Shown: positions 24,231 through 35,191 of the stretch, piece by piece
Numbering within the stretch: the stretch's first letter is position 1
How the letters are laid out: the number at the start of each line of letters is the position of its first letter
NCBI GenBank assembly: GCA_036897525.1
Contig: JAYMTJ010000014.1
Location: 62,001 to 126,000 of the forward strand
From: Pelargonium x hortorum
Lineage: Eukaryota; Streptophyta; Magnoliopsida; Geraniales; Geraniaceae
Direction: 5' to 3'
Length of the DNA stretch: 64,000 nucleotides
Position numbers and translations under genes: made by a program
The notes under the pieces: generated by a model
What the model saw: the letters and a program-made list of their open reading frames with translations, nothing else
Told to the model about the DNA's origin: nothing
Databases searched by the model: none

Positions 24231-24790
24231 AAGGAATATAAAGCTTAAGTAAGGGGCGAGTTATGAAAGAACAGCTCTAAGACTCTGGAGGGTAAATAGA
24301 GCAAGTCTAGGCAACATAGACTAAATAAAGTAAGCCAGGGAATACAGGTATAGCTCCTAACTCAATAGAAAGAGGTAAGTCAATAGAAAAGAAATACAAG
24401 TCATTAACAAACAAAGAAGAAAGTCAGTAACAAAGAGCAAGTAAGTCAATTAAGCCTAAGTCAGAAGAGTAAGCATAAGCAGCAGTTGGGTATCACGGGG
24501 TGAGTATGTCTATTCAGAATACTATTAAGCATTAACCTTCCTCGCTAACACTTAAGTCGGTAACAAGGACACTGTCCTATATCTATAAGCTCCCTCCATA
24601 GCGATAAACACATAAGACGAGGAGCACTATACCTTAAAAGAAAACAACAATAAGAACAATAGCTACAAGAACAACCTAGCAACAAGAAACCCTACTATAG
24701 CTTCTCTTTTATAGCTTCGTATGCCTGGCTGGGACCTAAGACTAAAAACCAAGAAAGCTAGCCAAGAAATCTACATGGATGAGTTCCTTT
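24231..24790. repeat. A/C-rich cluster with CGATAAACACATAAG repeat
   Basis: The plus strand passes from AAGTAAGTCA-type purine-rich sequence to a CTCCCTCC pyrimidine block, then to the repeat at 24602, then to AACAA/ACAAGAAC-rich sequence. The same order (purine-rich, pyrimidine block, CGATAAA repeat, ACAA-rich) is seen at 25571-26290 and partly at 38440-38750. This suggests copies of one decayed element. No coding potential. Confidence 0.45.
24602..24625 (+). repeat. CGATAAACACATAAG repeat, copy 1
   Basis: CGATAAACACATAAGAC followed by GAGGAGC, preceded by CTCCCTCC about four bases upstream. The first 15 bases are identical at 38523-38537. Diverged copies lie at 25978 and 26033, and an inverted copy at 62406. 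Confidence 0.5.
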
Positions 24791-25570
24791 TCTCAATTGA
24801 ACCCTTTTGTCCATTTCGTATCCCATTTTCAAAGGTGCGTCTCCCTTTCTAGGAGTTACAATGCCTAAAAGAATGGAATTTCTAATTCAAAAGAGCCTTT
24901 ATATACTGTAAATCCGTGGAATAACTTCCTTTAGATTATTTCAAAACTAAAAGTGTACATTTCTCAAGTATAGATATCTATATCGACTCCTTCTACAAAA
25001 GCTTTTACTTACATACAAGCTCTAACTTAGAAACCCGCAACCCTCGTTTTTCTTTAGGAAGCCCCTTCTCTAGTTATAGCCTTCTAATCCTAAAATAAAA
25101 GGGGGCTCCTGTAAACCATAAACACCCTTGCTTTTAAACTAAGGAAATTTTTTAATTAAGACCTATTTGTTAACTAGTCCATTAGAACTTAGGAGCATCC
25201 GTTTTTAAGTAAAATACAAAAGACTAAGTACAAGAATCCTTATTTATTACCAGAATCCTAAAACAAATTGTAAGGCAATTTAAATGCTATAAAAAGTAAG
25301 TTAGCCTATCCGGTAATTTACCCTATTAGACTTTTATGCCCGCTAAAATACATTTTATAAGCCTCCTAATTAAGATATGAGTAAATCCTTAAAAACTTTT
25401 TACACAAAAGGAGAGAAGAAACCCTTTTTTCATTGCCCTACCTACTTTTGCTTTTGGAAACTTGGGATATCAAGAGCAACTACCTCAAATAAATTATTAC
25501 ATGCAATTAAAGAAGATAAAGGAAGACAGGGGTTAATTAAATATTTATTTGAATTGCTTAATCGATAAGT
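24791..25570. other. Spacer
   Basis: No gene is visible. A 63-codon ORF at 25377-25568 (Lys-rich) has no recognisable motif. A GGGGGCTCCT motif near 25100 is of the purine-to-pyrimidine type. Confidence 0.45.
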
Positions 25571-25977
25571 AACTCTAATACTAAAAAAAAGAACTATAGA
25601 ATCCTAATAGAAAGTCTAGTAGCTCAGAAAGTAAATAAAGTAAAGCACCATAATAAAGAAATTTTTAATAAGCTATGACAGTAAACTAATAAGACAGGCT
25701 ACAATAAAGGAATAAAGCTCTAGCCTTAGCTCTAATCGCTCTAGTTACTCTAATACAGAGAATACAGAATCAGAAAGCAGGTATAGCAAAGCAACAAGTA
25801 ACAGTAACTCAAATACAGAAAAGCAAATCAAACAACAAGTAAGAAGTCAGTTGGTATGGGTGTACTAGTGAATCTATACTCATACAAATAACTATACTAC
25901 TTTACCCTCCCTCCTTCTCCTTCAGTCGGGAACAGAGATATAGAATAATACACCTGCTAAGTTTGCTTACTCGGTAA

Positions 25978-26009
25978 CGATAAACCCACAGCACACTGAG
26001 TAATAAACC
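25978..26009 (+). repeat. CGATAAA repeat, diverged copy 2
   Basis: CGATAAACCCACAGCACAC then TGAGTAATAAACC. It keeps the CGATAAAC start and the GAG-A tail of copy 1, with substitutions in between. Confidence 0.35.
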
Positions 26010-26032
26010 TATTAAGCTTTCACACTCCCAAT

Positions 26033-26060
26033 CGATAAAGGCATAAGACACTAAGCAATA
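26033..26060 (+). repeat. CGATAAA repeat, diverged copy 3
   Basis: CGATAAAGGCATAAGACACT then AAGCAATA, preceded by CACTCCC. It lies 55 bases after copy 2. Confidence 0.4.
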
Positions 26061-26290
26061 CATCTTAGCTCAAACTACAATATAATATGTTTAGGTTGAT
26101 GAATTCATTCCTAAGATCCCCAAAATGACCCTTATTAGATTAGACTATCTAGTACAATCTATAACAATTAAAGCCACTACTTCCTACCTATTACTACCAT
26201 TAAGAAAGAGAAACTATAATACAATAACTTTATAAGTACAAGTAACAAACAATAAAGACAAGCTACAAGAATAATCCTGGTGCAATACTA

Positions 26291-28078
26291 GTTATTGACA
26301 TTTAAAGTTTAAGAAAGTTAGGCTCCTAAAAAGGACACACAAATATGTATGAGAAATTCCTAAAGAATATTGTCGGTTAATGCTTTAGGGTAAAGGCTTG
26401 AATATACGCTTATTTTAAAGAGTTTGTCTATTAGAAATACGGGGGGCTCCTCCTTGTTAGGCTCCACTTCAGAATATGAAGGACTTTATATGTTACTAAA
26501 AGGATTCAATTACTCAAGTTAAGAAGATTCAAATAAGATATCTTTAAAAAAGTGCAACCAAGAAAGTGGGCTCTTTTGTATCTAGGATAAAAGGTCAACA
26601 CAAATCTTGTATTAAAAGACATAAAGAAGGTCTTTTTGAAATTGGTGATAAAATGCAAACAAGAAAATCCTTAGGAGTAACCCCAATCTCGTATCATAAG
26701 AAAGCTAAAAGCAGCAGCTCAGTCTACTTATTTGTTGAGCCAGATGATATAATGTATGTACAAATTTTCTAGAATGAATATAGGAGGGGTCCTAGTATGT
26801 AATACAGAATTAGATAAGCTATAAGCAAAATAGGTATTCTGTAAAGCCTATTACGTTTTTAATTATATAGAATAGATTCGTGCTTCTAGTATAGACCCCT
26901 CGTATTAAAGAGTAATTTCTTTATAATGAATTCTCATTCGATAAAGCATTCGCTTGAATGTTTAAAATTCAAAGGTTCAAGTCGTACGCACGTTAGCCTT
27001 TAGCTGCATACCAGATAACATACATGTTTGTAAAAGCAACTCTTACCCCTCCGTTTAAGAGCTTCTCATTAGAGATTTCCTGAAACAGTAAAAGTCAAAA
27101 ATGATAATTTTCAGAGTGGGTGTTTTTACTTAATGTACGAGTCCTTGGATTCCCCGGCTTATTACCTGTACTTGAAATCCTTAACATAAACTCTTTTTTA
27201 GAACTTACTTTTTGTAAAAAAACAGGATCGGTTTTACTATTTATATATTTTTTACTGTATCCCAAAGCTATATTCTTTTTTATGTAAAAATTTCCTATTC
27301 TGTAGCATACCCCAATTAATTGCATATCCACTCTTATCTAACTAAGAAACCTTGGGAACAACAGGAACAAGCAATCCCTTACTTTTCCTCAATATTCATT
27401 AAAAGTTCAGAAAAAGAATATAACCTAGGAATTTCCGCTTGTATAAAGAAACCTCTTTTTAAAGGTACATATACGAAGGGTTACTTATGATAAATAAGAA
27501 ACTTAATCTAAGCGAAGTCCATTCCTTTTGAAGTCAGGCTTTTCCTTTTTGTCTGGACAGATTTCTATTCATTACAATAGACTATATAAACTTCTCAGGT
27601 ATTTTAGTGACTGTAGGAATCCAGTTTTTGAGGAATTCCTTGAACCCTTTTAGAAGTCAAACTACCATTGCCTAGGTATGAAGTACTTAATTTGTCGTAA
27701 TCTCCCGAGCGCAATACAAAAAAGGTAAGGAGTAGTTTATAACTATAAACAAGTTTACGAAGATTTATATCCTCCAATCTCTCTGAGCTCAGTGTGAAAC
27801 TCAAGTAATTAGGAATCTAAAAAAGAAAATTGAAATGAGTAGCTAAACTGCTAATGAATGTGCCAAATGCTATACCTAAGCCCTATTCTATGAAGTCGTG
27901 ATATGTAAGAGATATAGAGTGAGTAGCTAATTGTGAAGATTCTTATTAAAAAAGTGGATTCGTTAATTGGTTAGCCAAAGTCAAGGAGTAAATAAAATCT
28001 ATATATGGGTGTTTGGGATTTCTAGGACTACACAAAGAGAAGAAGTTAGCTGTGGAAAGTTTGAATTTGCCAGAAGTT
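26291..28078. other. Spacer with one tRNA-like relic
   Basis: No protein gene. It includes the tRNA-like segment at 26915-26990 and a GGGGGGCTCCTCC motif near 26440. Short ORFs at 26566-26772, 27095-27331 and 27604-27804 have no family resemblance. Confidence 0.45.
26915..26990 (+). pseudogene. tRNA-like relic, possibly trnQ-like
   Basis: TTCTCATTCGATAAAGCATTCG resembles a D-arm. The spacing then fits an anticodon arm, and CAAAGGTTCAAGTC is an almost canonical T-arm half (compare GCAAAGGTTCGAATC in plant trnQ). The second half of the T-stem and the acceptor stem do not pair. A CATTC/GAATG hairpin lies where the anticodon stem should be. Confidence 0.25.
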
Positions 28079-28150
28079 TAGGCACTTGAACCTGCGGTAT
28101 TCAGGCTTTAGAGTCCCTTGTTCTAACAAGTAAAGTTGAATCTCATTTTA
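28079..28150 (-). pseudogene. trnW-like relic with altered anticodon
   Basis: On the minus strand: TTCAAC, a long D-loop, TTAGAACAAGGGACTCTAAAGCC, a short gap, then CCGCAGGTTCAAGTG. This lines up with plant organelle trnW (GGTAGAACGTGGGTCTCCAAAACCC, ATGTCGTAGGTTCAAATCC). The trnW anticodon CCA is replaced by TCT in the loop CTCTAAA. The T-stem retains only three pairs and no acceptor stem forms. Confidence 0.33.
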
Positions 28151-28251
28151 ACTGTAGACTAGTCTCCCTTCAGATTTTGAAAAGTACTAACAAGCAAGGA
28201 TCTTGAATAGGGAATTTTAAAGTCACAAAGTACAAATCTGTAGAAGCTTCC

Positions 28252-28268
28252 CTAGGAAAAGTTCCTAG
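28252..28268. repeat. Perfect 7-bp inverted repeat
   Basis: CTAGGAA, AAG, TTCCTAG. The centre of symmetry again separates a purine run from a pyrimidine run. Confidence 0.5.
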
Positions 28269-29047
28269 TGAGTTTTTGTAGCTACACGAGCATTCATTTA
28301 TTATTCTTAGGGGTATAAGACATTTAAACAGGTAAGTTTAGAGATATGAGAGTAGTTTCGGGAAATGGGGTATTACACAAGGGAAGGAAAACACCCGGAA
28401 CCAGGAAATCCCGGCGTTTCTAGATTCAGTAAGGGCTGTGAAGATGCAAAACTATTAATGCTGTAGGTGCCTCTGCTGCCTAGGGCTTGGCTTCGGTACA
28501 GTCTCGTGCGGGTCTATTTTTACAGTTTTTACAGTATAGTATCAGGATAAAGTAATCTGCTAACTAAAAAGTTATTCCTTAGAGTATTCCCTCTGCATTA
28601 CTTTGAGTACTCCTTTTAGTTTAATGCTTCTTACAATTATGTATATTCTATTTAGACTCTAAAGGTAGTCGGTATTTGTACTTTTATTTATTGGATTCAG
28701 TGCTTGTATTTTCTAGCTTGATGATTCACTTTAGATAATTTGCATGCCTATGTGATCCGAATATTGAACTTAACTATTAAACTGAAACTGAATTAGTAGT
28801 ATAATCAATCTATTAAATTAAGAGTCTTGAGCAAAAGTAGTTACTGGTCAAATTTATTCTTTTATATTGTAAAGTAAACTCAAAAGTTTATTATATTAAG
28901 GTTCTACGCCCTATCCTTATGAGAGCAATTCTTGGTTAAAACCGAAACCGGAAGCAGGGAATACCGCTTCTTCTAGAATCTTTGATAATAATAAAAAAAA
29001 ACTTATATTATGGATGCCTGCTCTAGGGAAGTCTTTTAAGCTTTAAA

Positions 29048-29061
29048 GCAAGCTTGTTGAG
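29048..29061. repeat. GCAAGC repeat, loopless copy
   Basis: GCAAGCTTGTTGAG matches the loopless copy at 1615-1629 and the flanks of the looped copies. Confidence 0.35.
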
Positions 29062-30392
29062 TCAGTCCTTTTATTCTTTATTCTATACGCGTAGATAGAT
29101 CTTGAAAGCCCTGGCTATTTTAGCCCAGAGTTCTATTCCAAAAAGTTTTTGTGTTTAACTAAACAGGTTTCTTTGAAATAAGATTAATATAGGAAGTTTC
29201 TTGGGTGGGTGTGAGCTAAATCAAATTGGATGTTTAGACAATCCTAATAGCTTATAGTATATAAATACTGGGTGCTTCTTTATTTTCTCCATTATTTAAC
29301 TAATTTATCTAAATCTAGAATAAATTGTTTTTAAATTAAGGACTATAGTATAAGTTTTTAGAGAAAATTTAAGTAAAGAAAGAAACAAAATCTTAAGGGA
29401 TTCTAATAATCAGGACTTACCTATAAAGTAAAGTACTAAATTTCAGTGACAGTTTAAATATTAATGAGTTCCCGCTAATAACAAAGTACTAACAACAAAT
29501 GAAGTGTGCCTGCAAGAAAGATATTTTCATGTGGATGAACTGAACTCCGAATACATATTCCTTAAACGCGCCCTATAAAAACACTTAAGAAGTTCTTTAA
29601 TCAAAACCCTAATTTTACTTCAGTAGGAACCCAAGGACTAACAGGAGTCTTTTCGTAACATTTCCTAGATTTACGTGCCATAAAAACCTATACTTAATTA
29701 CGAATTTCCTCTGACTGAAACTGCGCTTTTTCTTACTATTAAAGTCACCCCTCTTTATTTGTTCTGGTAAAATTAAGAAGAAAAAGTTATCTAATAAAAG
29801 GGGTTTATAGAATTTTGGGATACGTGCCGACATGGTGCTTCGCTCAATAGTATCTGAACAAACTCTTCCCATCCTTTTAAGATAAGAGAAATCCCCTTTA
29901 CTTTAGATGGACTCCCTCTTAAAAGGTAAAACGCATAATATAGTAAACCTGGTTTAAAGATTCCTGTAATCTAAGTTAAAACAAAAATAGGAAAACTTTA
30001 GCTAGAAAAAGCAACATTAGCTAGACTTGAGGGGTTCCCTGCCAAGGATTTTCCTCTGGTATACCCATATTCAATAAAGTTAGGAAGAGTTAAGCTTGCA
30101 TTAAAGAACCTAACATTCTGTCATTCGTCATTTAAAAGCTATTATATATAACTATACATAATAGTTTGCGATGCGTTTCTATCTAGGCTAGGTTTTTACT
30201 TAAGCCAGCTAAATTGTTATTCCGGTTTTATATAAAATCTAGTAAGTCCTTACTTTTTGCTATAACCTGGGTTTGTGCAGGATCCAAGTTCTAGAATTTC
30301 TCCCCTTTGGAAATCTTTTTGATAAGAAATTTAGGTGTGATCAAGTTCTGTATTTTTTTTACTTTTTTTTATATACCTTGTACTTGTAGACA

Positions 30393-30405
30393 AGGAGGCG
30401 CTCCT
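30393..30405. repeat. Purine-to-pyrimidine palindrome, 5-bp arms
   Basis: AGGAG, GCG, CTCCT. A related GGAGCGCTCC lies at 40984-40993. Confidence 0.4.
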
Positions 30406-30470
30406 ACTCCTAGCAGACATTTCGAGTCTTTCTCAGCAGGGTCTCTCATTTTGTTTTGGGGGATACTTTG

Positions 30471-31520
30471 GTAACTCTACTAGCTTTGCTCTTAGGTATG
30501 AAGGGTATTGCTAAGAAAGGCATAGCTCTAGGACCTCTAAGAAAAAGTCAAGCTCATAAGGCTTTGAAAGCTCTGAAGAGCAAAGGTTTTTAGGAGTTTC
30601 TCTTGGATATTTGGAAAAGAAGCGGCTCATGGATCCGATGGTGAGTTTATTATTTATCAGGAATAGGCCTTCGTAGCTACTTGATACTACAACTTTTATT
30701 TTTTAAGTCGACTCGACCCTTCGTATGTAGGGTATGGGCTGCTTTGATTTAAACAGTCAAGGTTTGGGTGTTTTGTAGTAAGTACGGTATACACAATTTA
30801 TATGAGAGTTCCATTATTATTCTATTTGACTAGAACAATTTGTTAAGGGTCTTCTTTCTTAACTCCCCTGTTTTAACAGGTGCCGCTAAATAGCGAAGTA
30901 ACTCCAAATCCAGAGACTTTAAGAGGGTTCTTTTCTTAGCTGTAACATAAACCACAAACACCTAGGAATCCTAACCAAAACTCCTCCTAGAAGTAAGCTG
31001 CAAAAGCAATAAAGCAAAATGAACCTCAAACTCGCCGAAGCTCATCTTATCTTTAGATACAAAACTCTAAAAGAAGTCAGGTATACTCTTTTTTATTCTT
31101 TCGCTTATTAAATTGAAATAGGTTACTATCCACATTTACAAAAAAGCTTGCTCTCAAGATAAGATATTACAATGACTATGCTTTTGTTTTCTCTGTAAAA
31201 TTGAAGAGTTTGTTTCCTGTTAACGAGTCTCTAGCTTAAGCTTTATTTTCTATTTAGAAAACTAATGGTAAATTAATTGCAGTAAAGTAGCACTCAAATT
31301 TTAATATAATCCAAGGCATCTCCTTTTAAACATCTGTAAGAGTTGAAGGATTGGGTCCCAACAAGAAGCATATTCTAGATAATCTTTTGTTTTATATTCC
31401 AGAATCTCGCGGGTGCTTTTCTACTGCGTAAATGTCACTTTTTGTTAACCTTATTATATATATATTGGCTTTTATTTTAGCAAACCGGCTCTCAGTTCAG
31501 AGAATTATCTATTAATTTCT
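30471..31520. other. Purine-rich patch then spacer
   Basis: 30490-30600 has AAGAAAGGC- and AAGCTCATAAGGC-type words like those at 6.7 kb. AAGCTCATAAGGCT recurs as AAGCTCATAAGGCT at about 61973. The rest is spacer with no recognisable gene. Confidence 0.4.
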
Positions 31521-31593
31521 AATTACGAGCAGACTTTAACCCTCGGCCATTAGTAAGTAAGTTCAATGCTCTGCCAACCGAGCTATCAAAGCC
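31521..31593 (-). pseudogene. trnK: trnK-UUU-like relic
   Basis: Read on the minus strand this 73-base segment lines up end to end with plant mitochondrial trnK-UUU. It has TAGCTCGGTTGGCAGAGCATTG (D-arm intact, with one A-to-G and one T-to-C change), then CTTACTTAC in the anticodon-loop region, then CTAATGGCCGAGGGTTAAAGTC in the variable and T-arm region. The D-stem pairs perfectly. The anticodon stem has mismatches, the anticodon is no longer TTT, the T-loop has TTAAAGTC instead of TTCAAGTC, and the acceptor ends (GGCTTTG and TCGTAAT) do not pair. I take it as a decayed trnK copy. The match is from memory of the family, not from an alignment. Confidence 0.5.
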
Positions 31594-31599
31594 TCCGAA

Positions 31600-32222
31600 T
31601 AATTCTAATAACTCAAATTCAGTAGAAATCCCTATTGCACTTTTATTCTATTTAGATAATTAAAATATGTTTGTTTCTTTAGTATACTTAAAAAGATTGC
31701 TATAAACACACAAGCCTAAGAGGCCTCTACCCCAGAATTGACTTTGTCAAGGAATCCTACATAGAATTAGGTGTTTAGCCTATATGTTTTATAAAGCCTT
31801 TTAATTGTAGAGTTTTCCTTATTAAGGACAGTGCTGCGTTTTTTTGAACAAATTTAAGATTTGAGATAAAGGAAGTTTGTCTCTATTATTTATAGTACAC
31901 CTACCAAATATTGAAAGATGATCAAGGCTTTTAAATTACATTGAGAGTAGGATATCCCATAGCAAGTCTCAAACCATCGAGATTCTCTTGGTAAGATTTT
32001 ATGACAAGCAAAATGATGAGCTGACCCCCACTGCCTATCTTTTTTAAGGATAGTAAGATAGTTCTTGTTAATCAATATTGCTTTCTATGGAACAAGATAA
32101 CTTAAGAATACCTATAGTAAGAGTAACTCTTGATTTGTGATAATCATTTAGATAGAAAAGCATTTTTTCTTCATTCAGCGATCCAGTTTAAAAGTAAATG
32201 CTTTATTCACAAGTTTGATTGA
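31600..32222. other. Spacer between two tRNA relics
   Basis: No gene is seen between the trnK-like and trnfM-like relics, which are on opposite strands. Confidence 0.5.
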
Positions 32223-32294
32223 TGCAGGATAGAGTAGATGGTAAACTCATGAGGCTCGTGATCTTAAAACGCGGGCTCAAGTGCTGTTCCCGCT
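32223..32294 (+). pseudogene. trnfM: trnfM-like relic with changed anticodon
   Basis: This 72-base segment aligns over its full length with plant mitochondrial initiator tRNA, at about 70% identity by eye. The D-arm GAGT/ACTC pairs fully. The anticodon stem TGAGG/TCTTA pairs with two G-U wobbles. The loop is CTCGTGA where initiators have CTCATGA or CTCATAA, so the anticodon reads CGT instead of CAT. The T-arm (GCGGG, CTCAAGT, GCTGT) has wobbles and a mismatch at the normally invariant last pair. The acceptor keeps the unpaired first position typical of initiators (T opposite T) plus one A-C mismatch. It is probably a decayed copy. An expressed, edited tRNA is less likely, because a genomic G in the anticodon cannot be explained by C-to-U editing. 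Confidence 0.55.
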
Positions 32295-32299
32295 AAGTG

Positions 32300-34770
32300 T
32301 CCCTTTTAACACGCATAAACTCAAGGGTTTCTTTTTGCTTTATTGACTCTAAAACAAAGACGTAGGATATCTCATTTTCGAAGTGGGATAATACTCAGCA
32401 TAGATATAGGAAGACTAGTATAACACAAAGAAGTGTAGAGTATTGCTTGACTATTTATATAGAAAAAAGAGTCAAATCTTTTAGAGACTTACACGACAAG
32501 TATATAAATAGGGTTCCTGTATAAATAAACTAGAAGATAATGAAATCCAGCAATAGGGGGTCCTCCATAAAGACAGGAAATCCTTTATACATAGAGAGTT
32601 AAGCTTGTTCCCTTTAGGAAAAATGTGATGTGGATGTTTCCTCATCGACTGTATTGGCAGTAGGTAGGCGTATCTTATAAAAAATTATACTTAAACACTT
32701 TAAACTCAGAAAGCCAAGCTTCTCCTATCTATTGAAAATTGTAAGGTTTCCGCTCTTTCCTTATTTAGACTCCTGCACGACTACGTACCAAAGATAAATA
32801 TACTAAAACTAGGTAGAAAATAAGGAAATCCCAGTTTAAACATTGTAAAGTAAAAAAGTAACCTCTTAAATAGCTAGGGAACCGGCTTTTTTAACTCAAC
32901 AAGAAGCATCCTTAATCATTACTAGGACAGAGTTTATAGCTCAACATCTAGTGGGGATGGACAGGGCTCTGGCACGTCGCCTTCTCTATCGAGTTTACGC
33001 ATAAATAAATTGCTCAAGTTAACGCTTGTAGTGACTCTCATACAATCCTATCGTTCCATCCCAAACCTCATGGACAAGGGGCCTTTTTCTCCATTTCCTA
33101 GGTCACTTGCTTGCTGCACAAGTATTCTATTCCTAGTTATGCCGTGATTAATAACCGGTATGCTCGCTCGTTAGATGCTATGCAGTCCGTTGATCAGTTG
33201 GAAAGACTGCTGAGCGCTTAAGTTATGATATGACACCTAGATCAAAGCCAACCTAGGATCCGATCCTTATATAAACAATAGCTGTAGCGTATTCTTTCTT
33301 ATCTTAACTTAATTAAAGCACTTGAACTTGATAAGAAATTTTAATGTAAGATTACTCTTTTGCTCCTGAATTAAGTAATCAACCCGGTACTTTCTAAAAT
33401 TACTAGATACTTAAATGAGAATAATTTATTACCGAGGAAGCCCAGTGTAGATATCAACCTTGTCTCACATAAGCTCGTGGAAACCTAATTGTAAACACTA
33501 CCTAGATAAGAGAAAGTAAAAACCCACAAACCAAGCATGTGCCTTTCGTGATGGTTAGCTTTTTTCTTACGGATCTTCCTACGAGGTACTCAAATATTAA
33601 CGAGCAGGACTCGTTAGTGATACTAGTTAAGTACTTGGGAGACTCCTCTAAATAAAAATAAAAAAAAAGTGTCCCTTTCGAGCACTGATTCTAAGGAGCT
33701 GCATAGGTATTTACTTTGGTTAGTTTATATAAGTTTTTTTTAGACAGGAGTCCTTAAATAACTCTGTATTACTGGAATTTTATGTCTCAGACCTAGAAGG
33801 TATTCATTCATTCCTCTATATCAAAAGCGGATTAAACGGTTTGAGTTGCATTAGTGTTAGAGTACCCAAACTAAGTCAGGAAATCCAATAATCTTTTCTT
33901 TTATAGACAGAACCTTACTAAGAAAAAACCCTTTTGGGGTGTTTAATAGTATCTTTGCTCTAAGCGTTAGGTTGTATAATAAGGCGGTCTGCTTAAGCGC
34001 TAAGTAAATCTTATGTTATGATCTAAATAGTTCTGTTAATTAAAGCGACTCTTATTTTCTTTTCTATACTATAGAGCTAAATCTTCTTTATCTATGCGAT
34101 TCTTTGTAAGTTTGTGAAAGGTCTTACAATTACTAAATCGCGAGGGCGGCAGCCCTTTTTCTTTTCCACTCTCTATTTTAGAGGGACAGAGTACATGTTA
34201 TACACATAAAGCGGTAAACATGGATAGGACTTAACCTCGTTCTGCAAATTGAAACTCGGATTTTGTATATTACTGGGAATACTTTACCTCATTTATAACC
34301 TTCTAATTTGACCTAAGACTCAATTCTTATATAGATATATAAATAAGTTACGACCTCCAGATTAGCTGTTACTCCGTATACTAATTCTTGCTTGAGGTTT
34401 TCCTACTACAAACGAGATATAAGTCCTATAAATCCCGCTTTGAGGGTAAATGGGCTCATTAAAAGGGTTCCTTTTAGCATTTGTATAACTCTTATAACTA
34501 GGGCCTACAGGGATAGGGGGCTGCAACCCAGTTTGTGAGAATGGAGCTTTTGCTTTCTAATTTATAAGGGTCTTGTACTTATATTCAGCGAAAAACTCTA
34601 ACTCCTAATTACAATTACTCTAAAAACGGCGTATCATTCTAATAGAAATCGAAACAATAAATAGCTTACACATGAACTATATAAACAGAAGGGATAGGTT
34701 TCTTGACGAATATATAGTAGTTAGTTAGAGTCCTTTTGGGATTATAACCCGCGTGTGTGTTTTCTTAGTA
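32300..34770. other. Spacer without recognisable genes
   Basis: About 2.5 kb. GGGGGTCCTCC near 32556 and the 7-bp palindrome at 34460-34476 are the only structured items. I see no rRNA, tRNA or protein fragments. Confidence 0.5.
34460..34476. repeat. Purine-to-pyrimidine palindrome, 7-bp arms
   Basis: TAAAAGG, GTT, CCTTTTA: perfect 7-bp arms, the longest of this type around a GGGTTCC centre. Confidence 0.55.
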
Positions 34771-35117
34771 GCCATGTTAATAAATTTATCCTAGGAATCT
34801 CGTACAAAGCTAAGAAAGCTATGAAATACAGAGTAAGCTAGAGATGATAGTATAGCTCTAAGAAAAAAGGTATACCTCACCTCAAAGTTTACTATAGAGT
34901 CCGGATTCCCTTTGTTTAGTATTACGAAAACCCCAAGGAAGTCCATTCATTGTACATTCCTACTTTCAAATCCTTACAAGATATTCCGGCACCCTGTATA
35001 TAGACAAAAACTCTTAAGCCAATATCTATCTCCTTAGCTTGTTTCATACCCCTATTTGTTCACTGGATTTGTAAAACCTACACTAAGTCTTCGTTATTTG
35101 AAACACCTCTCTTACTA

Positions 35118-35131
35118 GAATTCTAGAATTC
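35118..35131. repeat. Perfect 14-base palindrome
   Basis: GAATTCTAGAATTC, two GAATTC halves around TA. Compare 17671-17684. Confidence 0.55.
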
Positions 35132-35167
35132 CTAGACCCTCTCTCAACCCATTCTTATATTTAGTAG

Positions 35168-35191
35168 ACTTACTTACTTACTTACTTACTT
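35168..35191. repeat. (ACTT)6 microsatellite
   Basis: Six perfect 4-base units followed by a T run. Confidence 0.85.

Larger units (their letters stand above)
25571..26290. repeat. A/C-rich cluster with two CGATAAA repeats
   Basis: Has the same internal order as the cluster at 24231-24790: AAGCAACAAGTAAC-type sequence, a CCCTCCCTCC block with CAGTCGGGAACA, diverged repeat copies at 25978 and 26033, then AAGTACAAGTAAC-rich sequence. CAGTCGGGAACA here corresponds to AAGTCGGTAACA at 24554. No coding potential. Confidence 0.45.
28151..30470. other. Spacer, partly T-rich
   Basis: No gene. It includes the 7-bp palindrome at 28252-28268, a T/G-rich patch at about 28500-28760 and the loopless GCAAGC repeat at 29048-29061. 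The R-to-Y palindrome AGGAG, GCG, CTCCT lies at 30393-30405. The 85-codon minus-strand ORF at 29615-29872 shows no motif. Confidence 0.5.
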
